Of a DNA stretch of 64,000 bases, positions 8,012 to 15,591 are shown piece after piece (positions within the stretch are counted from its first letter, which is position 1; each line of letters starts with the position of its first letter). The DNA is taken from the NCBI RefSeq assembly GCF_030758415.1, contig NZ_CP132334.1:372001-436000 (forward strand), read 5' to 3'. The translations under genes were made by a program, and so were the position numbers. The notes under the pieces were generated by a model. It searched no databases. It worked only from the letters and a program-made list of their open reading frames with translations, and was not told where the DNA came from. The DNA is from Parvularcula sp. IMCC14364 (lineage in GTDB: Bacteria; Pseudomonadota; Alphaproteobacteria; Caulobacterales; Parvularculaceae).

Positions 8012-8366
8012 AATTCTCCTTGGGCTTGGGCTGAGTGCCTCACAGGGTCAGCCTGAAAAAATAGCTCATGCACCAGACCGGAATTTCCTTCCGGTCCTGC
8101 TTACCACCATGAATATCGGGGAAAGCTGTCATGCGACAAGCTTCATATAAGCAGGTTGGGGGAGTATGCCAACCGCTATTTATCACCGGATTACGCACGG
8201 CCTGGCCTATGCCTTTTCAATGAATAAAGGCCCTGAAAATCTATGGGCCCCCTCTGGTGGTGTCGTATGATGCGTGTCGCATTTGAGTGAAAGACAAGGT
8301 GGGACGCGGAACATGATCACGTCAGGCAGGCTACTCAGGTCAAGCAAGTATGGCGACGGGCAGGCG
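8012..8366. other. Intergenic region with a hairpin upstream of trcR
   Basis: No convincing gene. It holds a perfect 8-bp stem (GACCGGAA at 8076-8083 with TTCCGGTC at 8089-8096) 65 bases upstream of trcR, perhaps in its leader. A 34-codon frame starting at 8167 has a purine-rich stretch before it but no recognisable product. Confidence 0.4.
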
Positions 8367-9035
8367 TCAATCGACGGCGTGATGGGCCGGGGAGAAGAAC
8401 TGCCGGGTCACCATGATTGTGTAAACGGCCAGGGTGCTGAAAACAAAAAAGATATCGCCGAAAAACCAGCCGAGATAGCCGATAGCGATAAAGAAGGCGC
8501 GCTGCCCCCGATTGAATTCCCGCCCGGCCTCCACGCACATGGCGGTTGCCTTTTCAACACAGGACTCGACCTCTGCTTCCCGGTCTTCTTCCTTGGGCAT
8601 GGGAACCATCCCCACCAGGATCGACGCATAATTGAACAGGCGGTAGGCCCAGCCGAATTTCAGAAAGGCATAGGCGTAAAGCAGCATCAGGCCGATGGCT
8701 TTGATCTGGAAGGCAGTGGGATCAGAGGTGCGCACAAGGGCTGGCAGGCTCTGGGCAATTCCCAGAAAGCTGTCTGTGTTGTTCAACAGGGTGAAGGCCG
8801 CGCCGATGGCCAGCAACGATGTGGATGCAAAGAAGGCCGTGCCGCTTTGCAGGCCACTGATGATATTCGTGTCAATCATCCGCAATTCACGCCGGGCCAT
8901 GGTCTGCATCCATTTGCGGCGTTCTTCTTCCATGTGCCAGGAAAGGGCATGAGTGCGCCAGCGGCTGCGCTCCACAAGCCAGCTATGGACGACCCACAGG
9001 ATCAGGAACAGGCCCGGCGCAAGATATTCCGTCAT
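8367..9035 (-). CDS. DUF599-family integral membrane protein
   Basis: 222 residues with about four hydrophobic segments (near residues 5-20, 65-85, 110-130 and 180-210). The stretch RMIDTNIISGLQSGTAFFASTSLLAIG and the FGWAYRLFNYASILVG segment match DUF599. The protein sits in the inner membrane; no function is known for the family. It follows a zinc-independent quinone oxidoreductase gene by 9 bases and is likely co-transcribed with it. Confidence 0.82.
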   Translation of the reverse strand: MTEYLAPGLFLILWVVHSWLVERSRWRTHALSWHMEEERRKWMQTMARRELRMIDTNIISGLQSGTAFFASTSLLAIGAAFTLLNNTDSFLGIAQSLPALVRTSDPTAFQIKAIGLMLLYAYAFLKFGWAYRLFNYASILVGMVPMPKEEDREAEVESCVEKATAMCVEAGREFNRGQRAFFIAIGYLGWFFGDIFFVFSTLAVYTIMVTRQFFSPAHHAVD

Positions 9036-9044
9036 GGCTATGAA

Positions 9045-10037
9045 TCAGCTTTCCGTTGTCAGAACAATTTTGCCAATATGGCTCGAGGCTTCCATCAGCG
9101 CATGTGCCTGGTTGGCCTGCGCCAGCGGGAAGGTGCTGTCAATCACGGGCTTGATCTTGCCAGCGTTCAGCAATGGCCAAACCTTGTCCTTCAAGACGCT
9201 GGCGATACGTGCTTTTTCATCCGGATCCCGCGCCCGCAAGGTGGAACCGGTGACGGTCAATCGCCCGCGCATGATCTGCATGATATTGATTTGTGCCGTC
9301 AGACCACCAAGAAAAGCGATCGAGACGTGACGCCCACCGGTCTTCAGGCAGTTGAGGTTCTTTGCCACATAGTCACCGCCCACCATATCAAGCACAACAT
9401 CAACGCCGCCGGCCTCTGTGATCAGTTTCTCCCAGTCATCGCTTTTGTAGTTGAAAGCAGCAGCAACCCCCATGTCTTTCAGGGTCTGGCATTTGTCATC
9501 AGACCCGGCAGTGGTGACCACCTCGGCCCCGAAGGCATGGGCCAGTTCGATGGCCGTGGTGCCAATACCGCTGGTCCCGCCATGCACCAGAAGCCGCTCG
9601 CCCGGATTCAGACGGCCGTCTTCGAAAACATTGGTCCAGACCGTGAAAAAAGTTTCCGGCAAGGCTGCCGCCTCGATCATCGACAGGGCGTCCGGCACTG
9701 GCAGGCAGAGTCCTGCATCAGCAACCGCATAGTCAGCATAGCCGCCGCCGGCCATGAGGGCACAAACCTTCCTGCCAAGCCAGCTTTCTTCAACGCCCGC
9801 GCCGAGCGCCACGACCTCACCGGCAACTTCAAGACCCGGCAGGTCACTCGCGCCTGCTGGCGGTGGATAAAGTCCCATACGCTGCAAAATATCTGGCCGG
9901 TTGACACCGGCCGCTGCCACCCGGATCAGCACTGCGCCGTCGCCCGGCTGCGGCACAGGGCGCTGCACACTCTGCAGCACTTCCGGGCCACCCGGTGCGC
10001 TGATTTCAACGGCAGTCATGTGCGTCACGTCAGTCAT
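9045..10037 (-). CDS. NAD(P)H quinone oxidoreductase, PIG3-type MDR
   Basis: 330 residues of the medium-chain dehydrogenase/reductase family, zinc-free quinone oxidoreductase branch. The N-terminal GroES-like part includes AAGVNRPDILQRMGLYPPPAGASD, diagnostic of the PIG3 subfamily; the NADPH site is HGGTSGIGTTAIELA. No zinc-ligand cysteines are present. It likely reduces quinones or related alpha,beta-unsaturated carbonyls with NADPH in the cytoplasm. First gene of a two-gene unit with the DUF599 gene. Confidence 0.9.
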   Translation of the reverse strand: MTDVTHMTAVEISAPGGPEVLQSVQRPVPQPGDGAVLIRVAAAGVNRPDILQRMGLYPPPAGASDLPGLEVAGEVVALGAGVEESWLGRKVCALMAGGGYADYAVADAGLCLPVPDALSMIEAAALPETFFTVWTNVFEDGRLNPGERLLVHGGTSGIGTTAIELAHAFGAEVVTTAGSDDKCQTLKDMGVAAAFNYKSDDWEKLITEAGGVDVVLDMVGGDYVAKNLNCLKTGGRHVSIAFLGGLTAQINIMQIMRGRLTVTGSTLRARDPDEKARIASVLKDKVWPLLNAGKIKPVIDSTFPLAQANQAHALMEASSHIGKIVLTTES

Positions 10038-10123
10038 GGGCAGGGCCTTTTCATCTGGAGGGCAGCTTCAGGAGCGCCTATATGTATGAGTGTGAGAACG
10101 ACAGTGGAGAGGAGATAGCGCTT

Positions 10124-10330
10124 ATGGAGGATGTTTTGAAGGCCTCTGTGGCTGATCCGCGCGGCGAACGCCTGATTGATGAACTGACGGCGCAGGATCT
10201 GTCCGCCCTGTCAGTCAGTGATCTGGGCGAGCGCATTGAACGACTGCGCGGTGAAATCGCGCGTTGCGAAGCAGCGCTGGATAAAAGGCAAGGAGCAACA
10301 GCTGCCGCCGAGGCCCTGTTCAAGAGCTGA
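10124..10330 (+). CDS. DUF1192-family small protein
   Basis: 68 residues from the ATG at 10124, with the DUF1192 pattern LTAQDLSALSVSDLGERIERL, then an amphipathic helix and the ending AAEALFKS. The family is alphaproteobacterial and of unknown function. A GAGAGGAGA ribosome binding site lies 8 bases before this ATG. An in-frame ATG at 10082, also preceded by AGGAG, would add 14 residues with no family match, so the choice of start is uncertain. Confidence 0.75.
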   Translation: MEDVLKASVADPRGERLIDELTAQDLSALSVSDLGERIERLRGEIARCEAALDKRQGATAAAEALFKS

Positions 10331-10353
10331 CACATCTGGTGCCCCGAAACGGA

Positions 10354-11121
10354 TCAGCCCCAGATTTCCATTTTCAGGCCGCGTTGGTCCGTCAGGTTTT
10401 CGGTCAGATGCAAAACCGGCTGGTCGAGGCAGATAGAACTGGCCGTAAGCGCCAGCGCACAGGCATCGTAATAATCATCAAGTTTGGCGGCCTGTCGTCG
10501 ATGTTCTGCAGCAAGCTGTTGCCAGGTGCGGTTAAGATTCATCAGGCCATTCGCTTCCAGCAGGCGGGCGCGCTGCTGTTGCCCGGCCAGTTTTCTCTTG
10601 GGGGCGACAACGGGGCTGCCATCATTGAGGCGCAGAAAAGCGACTTCCGGGTGCGCTTCGCGAACGACTTCCTGCAGGTCCGGCGTCAGGCAGGCATCGA
10701 GTTCGCGGATTTTGGGCAGGATATTCCAGGCCTGCTTTGAAAGGCCGCCGCCAGCGTCTTTGCCTTGCGCCTTGCCCCAGGCATTTGCTGCCTCATAGGT
10801 GGCAAATTCCAGCATGGGCCGTCGCGGGGCGGGGAAGACGCTGGCGGCGCGGCCCTTGCCGAGTTTCCTGCGGGCAAGCGTATCGCAGCCACGTCTGCCG
10901 TGATCTGCAAGCCCGATGGGCATATCAATAAGGACAAGCTCAGCCTGTCCCCATTCAGAACGCAGGAGGTCGTTAAAGTTACTGAAAATGGTCTGCTCAA
11001 CGCTTTGCGGGACACCCCGATGCGGGAAAAGCCTCACCGCCAGCCACCCTTTGGGGCATCCATCTACCCCAAGCACAAATGCGGCGTTCTTTTTTCGCGT
11101 TCCGGTTGCTGGCATGGCCAT
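10354..11121 (-). CDS. DUF429-domain protein (RNase H-like fold)
   Basis: 255 residues from the ATG at 11121. The FVLGVDGCPKGWLAV start, VLIDMPIGLAD and the RRGCDTLARRKLG and SVFPAPRRPML stretches match DUF429, a family predicted to share the RNase H fold. The aspartates in VDG and IDMP would be the metal ligands. The substrate is not known. The open frame continues 40 codons upstream, but those residues lack family similarity and the ribosome binding site there is no better. It is divergent from rcdA. Confidence 0.82.
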   Translation of the reverse strand: MAMPATGTRKKNAAFVLGVDGCPKGWLAVRLFPHRGVPQSVEQTIFSNFNDLLRSEWGQAELVLIDMPIGLADHGRRGCDTLARRKLGKGRAASVFPAPRRPMLEFATYEAANAWGKAQGKDAGGGLSKQAWNILPKIRELDACLTPDLQEVVREAHPEVAFLRLNDGSPVVAPKRKLAGQQQRARLLEANGLMNLNRTWQQLAAEHRRQAAKLDDYYDACALALTASSICLDQPVLHLTENLTDQRGLKMEIWG

Positions 11122-11289
11122 TGCTCTATGTGTTTCAACGGTGTGTGACAATGCTGCACTTTTCGGAAGAAGGATCAGTGACAGGGCTGGATACGCAACA
11201 GACGCAACGGAATACACAAATAAACTGCCGGATTGCATCACAGGCGATTACAGGCGAAGATATAATTCGAATTTGAGGAGTGCAGGCTG

Positions 11290-11820
11290 GTGACGCCACA
11301 CGAAAAACCATCAGAAGAAACAGTTGTCGAAAGCGCACAGGTCCGGGGATTTGTGCAATCAAAACTGTTCAACAACATATTCGCCGAAGGCATGGAGCTG
11401 GTTGAAGAGACCGCCACCTATCTGGACGGCGAGGGGCGCGAAGCTGCCAAGGACTTGTCCCGCTCACAGGCTTTGGCATATGCAGCAGTGTCGATGCGAC
11501 TGACCACACGCCTCATGCAGATTGCCTCCTGGCTTTTGGTGCTACGCGCCGTGCGCGAAAATGAAATGAGCTATGCCGAGGCTGCTGAAGATAAATATCG
11601 CCTTGGCAAACCGGACACCGCGCGCCGCGCAGAAGCTGAGGATGAAGAGGCCAGCCTGCCGCAGCGCCTGCATGAATTGCGCGACGAAACACGTCTGCTC
11701 TATCAGCGCATTTCGCGCATTGATGCGGACATCTTCGCGACAGCACAGGCCCCGGTCTCCAGCGGCGATGCAGCTGGTCAGCTACGCAGCCTGCAGGCCG
11801 CTTTTTCCAATGGCCTGTAA
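11290..11820 (+). CDS. rcdA: RcdA, ClpXP adaptor for CtrA degradation (DUF1465)
   Basis: 176 residues. The block LFNNIFAEGMELVEETATYLDGEGR, then SRSQALAYAAVSMRLTTRLMQIASWLL, is the RcdA/DUF1465 signature. In Caulobacter RcdA is a helical-bundle adaptor that, with CpdR and PopA, delivers CtrA to ClpXP at the cell pole during the swarmer-to-stalked transition. The C-terminal tail is disordered, as in known members. It starts at GTG with GGAG 10 bases upstream. A bidirectional terminator follows and is shared with rpmE. Confidence 0.9.
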   Translation: MTPHEKPSEETVVESAQVRGFVQSKLFNNIFAEGMELVEETATYLDGEGREAAKDLSRSQALAYAAVSMRLTTRLMQIASWLLVLRAVRENEMSYAEAAEDKYRLGKPDTARRAEAEDEEASLPQRLHELRDETRLLYQRISRIDADIFATAQAPVSSGDAAGQLRSLQAAFSNGL

Positions 11821-11852
11821 TCAGACAGTTGTTTAATAATATGACAGCAAAA

Positions 11853-11876
11853 AGCCCGCATCGCTGCGGGCTTTTT
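11853..11876. terminator. Bidirectional terminator between rcdA and rpmE
   Basis: A perfect 8-bp stem (AGCCCGCA with TGCGGGCT) with a TCGC loop is flanked by an A run on the left and TTTTT on the right, so it can stop transcripts from both sides. Confidence 0.92.
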
Positions 11877-11901
11877 CATGAACATAAAAGAGAGCCTGAG
11901 A

Positions 11902-12120
11902 CTACAGGCCGAAATTGCCAAACTTGTTTTTGAACGCAGATACACGACCTTTTTCAGAAACACGCTGCGGACCACCAGTCCAGGCAGGGTGGGATGTGGG
12001 GTCGATATCAAGCTGCAATGTTGCACCAGGCTCGCCATATGTAGAGCGTGTCTGGAATGTTGTGCCGTCTGTCATCACCACATTGATCATGTGGTATTCA
12101 GGGTGAATGTCTTTTTTCAT
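11902..12120 (-). CDS. rpmE: 50S ribosomal protein L31
   Basis: 72 residues. It begins [10 protein letters not shown] and contains SHPAWTGG and a basic C-terminal segment, as in bL31. It lacks the CxxC zinc ligands, so it is the zinc-independent form common in alphaproteobacteria. L31 bridges the ribosomal subunits. It is alone, with a shared terminator and its own upstream region of about 70 bases. Confidence 0.97.
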   Translation of the reverse strand: MKKDIHPEYHMINVVMTDGTTFQTRSTYGEPGATLQLDIDPTSHPAWTGGPQRVSEKGRVSAFKNKFGNFGL

Positions 12121-12328
12121 GGTCCGCGCTCCGTCAAGGACATGGCGTTAAAATCAGAACGCGCCTGATAAAACGCGACTTATCGCATTGCAAGCAAATT
12201 CTTGCATGTGGTTAGGGCCGTGGAAACTCTGCCCTAAATTTTTGTCATATTGGGCACTTTCGCGCAGCTTTGCTTGCGCCCGTTGGGGCGTTGCGCTTTG
12301 GTTGGCTCAAAATAAAGATGTTTTGCAT

Positions 12329-13378
12329 ATGCGTTTGTTTGTCGTGTCCTGTGTTCTGGTTCTCCTTCTCGCGATCATCGGGCTGGGCGGGGCATACGTT
12401 GCCATGCGTCATCTCAATGTCTTTCAAGAATATGAGACAGCCTATGCGGGCAGTTGCATCCCCGTGGTCGGCGTGCCGGGTGTCGAAGACATGGCGGCGG
12501 ATGTGAGCCTGAAACGAGCCTGGCTGTCTTCAATGGATCGCCGTGACATTTCAGGCCAGGTCAGAGGGGCGATTATAGCATTTGACCCTGAAAACCCGCT
12601 GGACACAGCGTCCTGGCGCGACAGGACAGGCGGTGTCCCCGCCGTTTTTGAGCCACTGGGTATCGATCTTTACAAGGATGAAGAGGTGCACAGGCTGTTC
12701 GTGGTCAATGCTGCCAGGCCATCGGTTCTCATCTATGATGTCGGGCCGGATGGTCGCCTCGACCTGGCGCAGACACTGACAGACACCAGATTGACCTCAC
12801 CAAACAGTGTTGTTGCTGTTGGCCCGTCTGAATTCTATGTCACCAACTCAAGCCAGGGCGCAGGCCGTGGTTTGCTTTCGGATCTGGGCTTTCTCATCGG
12901 CACGGCAAGCGGCTCGGTTCTCTATTTTGACGGCAGCTCCTGGAGTAACGCCGCTGATGAACTGAAGCGGGCAAACGGGATCGAGATTTCTGCTGACGGG
13001 GCAAAGCTGTATGTGGCGGAAACGTCAGCCAAGTCTGTTGCCATATTTGATCGCGACATCCGGTCCGGCGTAATCGTACCTGCCGGTGCGCTCTCGCTTG
13101 AAGGCTTTCCCGACAATATCAACCGCCTTGAAGATGGCACACTTCTCGTTGGGACCATTCCAAAACCATGGTCGTTTTCAAAACACACAAGCAGCGCAGA
13201 TGCGCTGTCACCCTCGCGCATAGTGAAGATAGAAATGCCATATGAGGCGGAGGGTATGCCTGAAGCACTTTTTCAGGATGATGGTGAAGGCCTGTCCGGC
13301 GCCACATCTGCTGTCCGGCTGGGACAAAAACTGCTGATTGGCGCTTACGCCGAAAACAAATTCCTTCTATGTAACTGA
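12329..13378 (+). CDS. Membrane-anchored arylesterase/paraoxonase-like beta-propeller protein
   Basis: 349 residues. Residues 1-22 form a single hydrophobic N-terminal segment (membrane anchor or uncleaved signal). The rest resembles the paraoxonase/SMP-30 six-bladed propeller: LKRAWLSSMDRRD early, TSPNSVVAVGPSEFYVTNS with a calcium-ligand asparagine, ANGIEISADGAKLYVAET, and GFPDNINRLEDG. Family members hydrolyse lactones and aryl esters with calcium, in the periplasm or outside. The start at 12329 was chosen because the hydrophobic segment begins there. It ends 22 bases before thrC and may share its transcript. Confidence 0.78.
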   Translation: MRLFVVSCVLVLLLAIIGLGGAYVAMRHLNVFQEYETAYAGSCIPVVGVPGVEDMAADVSLKRAWLSSMDRRDISGQVRGAIIAFDPENPLDTASWRDRTGGVPAVFEPLGIDLYKDEEVHRLFVVNAARPSVLIYDVGPDGRLDLAQTLTDTRLTSPNSVVAVGPSEFYVTNSSQGAGRGLLSDLGFLIGTASGSVLYFDGSSWSNAADELKRANGIEISADGAKLYVAETSAKSVAIFDRDIRSGVIVPAGALSLEGFPDNINRLEDGTLLVGTIPKPWSFSKHTSSADALSPSRIVKIEMPYEAEGMPEALFQDDGEGLSGATSAVRLGQKLLIGAYAENKFLLCN

Positions 13379-13400
13379 CCTCGAAAGTCAGGAAGATCAC

Positions 13401-14795
13401 ATGCGCTATCTGTCAACGCGCGGCCACGACACTGGCCGCAGCTTTACCGAGGTTTTGCTCAAAGGCCTTGCCGATGACGGGGGCCTGTTTCTGCCTGAAA
13501 CATGGCCGTCCCTTTCGCGCGAACAGATAGACAGTTTCACGGGCCGTCCCTATGCGGAGGTTGCGCAGGCAGTTGTTGCCCCGTTCATCGGTGACGAAAT
13601 CCCTGCTGATATTCTGCGCGAAATGTGCAAGGCGGCCTATCGCCGTTTTGCGCATCCGGCGACAGCGCCGCTCACGCAGGTTGGGCCGACAGACTGGCTG
13701 CTGGAACTTTCCCACGGACCAACACTGGCCTTCAAGGATTTTGCCATGTTACTGCTTGGCCAGCTCTTCGAGCATGTGCTGGGCGAGAAAAACGAGCGCC
13801 TGACGATTGTCGGCGCTACGTCAGGTGATACGGGGGCTGCAGCGATTGAAGCCCTGCGCGGTCTTGCCAATGTCAATGTATTCATTCTGCATCCCGAAGG
13901 CCGCGTCTCTGAAACACAGCGCCGCATGATGACCTGCGTTCATGAGGCCAACATTCACAACATTGCCGTGCAGGGAACATTTGATGACTGTCAGGCACTG
14001 GTAAAGGAAATGTTCGCGGACGAAACCTTTCGCGCAGAGATAGGCATGGGGGCGATCAACTCGATCAACTGGGCCCGCATCATGGCACAGGCGGTGTATT
14101 ACTTTACCTCAGCGACCAGTCTTGGCGGGCCTGCCAGAGCGTTCTCCTATGTGGTGCCGACAGGTAATTTCGGGGATATTTTCGCCGGCTATGTGGCGAA
14201 AAGGATGGGCCTGCCGATGGACGTGCTCTGTGTCGCAACAAATGCCAATGATATCTTGGTGCGCACGCTGGACGCCGGGACCTATCTGCCGCAGGAAACT
14301 GTCAGGACGGTTTCGCCGTCAATGGATATTCAGGTGTCCAGCAACTTTGAGCGACTGATCAGCGAAGCGCTCGGCAGAGATAGCGGCGCTGTCGCGCATC
14401 TCATGCGGGACCTCAAGCAGACGGGCGCATTCACCCTGTCTGACAATATACTTGCCTCAATACGCGAAGAATTTGCAGCCTATGCTGCCAGTGAACCTGA
14501 ATGTGAAAGCATGATGGGCAGGGTATGTGACCTGACAGGTAGATTGATTGATCCGCATACAGCTGTTGGGCTTGTGGCCGCTGAAAAGGCAAGGGCAAGC
14601 GGCAGAATAAGCGGTCCGGCCGTCACCCTGTCTACTGCGCACCCGGCAAAATTCCCGGATGCTGTTGAGGCGGCAACAGGCAAGCGGCCAGAATTGCCAG
14701 CCGGTCTTCAGGACCTGTTTGAGCGTGAGGAGCGGTTCAGCGTTTTGCCGAATGACCTTGCCATCATGAAACAGCATATCCTGTCTGCATCCTGA
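13401..14795 (+). CDS. thrC: Threonine synthase
   Basis: 464 residues, length as in the long proteobacterial form. MRYLSTRG opens the N-terminal domain; HGPTLAFKDFAM holds the lysine that binds PLP; GATSGDTGAAAIEAL is the phosphate loop. It converts O-phosphohomoserine to threonine, downstream of the homoserine kinase at 20302-21267. A longer frame starts inside the preceding gene, but the ATG at 13401 has AGGAAGA upstream and matches the family. A GNAT gene follows after 20 bases. Confidence 0.97.
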   Translation: MRYLSTRGHDTGRSFTEVLLKGLADDGGLFLPETWPSLSREQIDSFTGRPYAEVAQAVVAPFIGDEIPADILREMCKAAYRRFAHPATAPLTQVGPTDWLLELSHGPTLAFKDFAMLLLGQLFEHVLGEKNERLTIVGATSGDTGAAAIEALRGLANVNVFILHPEGRVSETQRRMMTCVHEANIHNIAVQGTFDDCQALVKEMFADETFRAEIGMGAINSINWARIMAQAVYYFTSATSLGGPARAFSYVVPTGNFGDIFAGYVAKRMGLPMDVLCVATNANDILVRTLDAGTYLPQETVRTVSPSMDIQVSSNFERLISEALGRDSGAVAHLMRDLKQTGAFTLSDNILASIREEFAAYAASEPECESMMGRVCDLTGRLIDPHTAVGLVAAEKARASGRISGPAVTLSTAHPAKFPDAVEAATGKRPELPAGLQDLFEREERFSVLPNDLAIMKQHILSAS

Positions 14796-14815
14796 AGAAC
14801 CGGGCAGAACAAATC

Positions 14816-15442
14816 ATGGCACTCTGGGACTATCCGCTGAATGATCCGCGCAATCCTGTGCTCTGTCAGGAAGAGGTATATCTGCGCTATCCCAGAGCAG
14901 AAGACTATGACGCATGGGCTGATCTGCGTGGCAAGAGCCAGAGCCATCTGCAACCATTTGAGCCGCGCTGGCTTGAGCAAGAGCTGACAAGACCGGTTTT
15001 CCGAAAGAAGTTGCGGTTATATGCCCATGACATCCGGGCAGGCACCGCGCGCCCTTATTTCATCTTCAGGACCCGGGATGATGCTCTTGTTGGCGGCTGC
15101 ACCCTGTCTAACATTCGCTATCGCGCTGCTATGACAGCGACACTTGGGTATTGGGTTGGCGCAGAGCATACCAGATGTGGTTATGCTTTTGCGGCGGTGT
15201 GCGCCGTTGTTACCCATGCTTTTGAACTACTTGGTCTCACGCGCGTTGAGGCAGCCTGTCTGGTGCATAATCAGCCATCAGCCAATCTGCTCACCAAAGC
15301 CGGGTTCCGGCAGGAAGGGCTTGCCCGGCAATACCTGCAAATCGACGGGAAAAGGCAGGATCATCTGCTCTTTGCCCTTTTGCCTGGTGACTTTGAGGCC
15401 GCCCTGCAAACGCTTGCAAAAGTGCCACAAGAACACTTCTGA
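14816..15442 (+). CDS. RimJ/RimL-type GNAT acetyltransferase
   Basis: 208 residues. The GNAT core is seen as YLRYPRAEDYDAWADLR, LGYWVGAEHTRCGYAFAA (acetyl-CoA loop region) and RVEAACLVHNQPSANLLTKAGF, then EGLARQYLQIDGKRQDHLL. These are typical of N-terminal ribosomal-protein acetyltransferases of the RimJ group. The acceptor is not proven. It probably lies in a transcript with thrC. Confidence 0.87.
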   Translation: MALWDYPLNDPRNPVLCQEEVYLRYPRAEDYDAWADLRGKSQSHLQPFEPRWLEQELTRPVFRKKLRLYAHDIRAGTARPYFIFRTRDDALVGGCTLSNIRYRAAMTATLGYWVGAEHTRCGYAFAAVCAVVTHAFELLGLTRVEAACLVHNQPSANLLTKAGFRQEGLARQYLQIDGKRQDHLLFALLPGDFEAALQTLAKVPQEHF

Positions 15443-15591
15443 CGCGAAAACTGGAGCCAATTTTGCATCCATGAGCGCGGAGACCATTTTTCCCTTGCAC
15501 CCATGAGCCCTGACGGCGACAATTATCCGTCGGGTTCCGGTCTTTGCAAGGGGACAGTTAAGACCTGTCAGGGTGATGGGGTGAGGTTAAA

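Noticed and set aside
8167-8271. 34-codon frame with a G-rich stretch before the ATG
   Set aside because: No homology, composition not clearly coding, and no conserved context.
8274-10118. 614-codon plus-strand open frame
   Set aside because: It runs antisense through the DUF599 and quinone oxidoreductase genes, both with clear family matches; its own translation has no recognisable domain.
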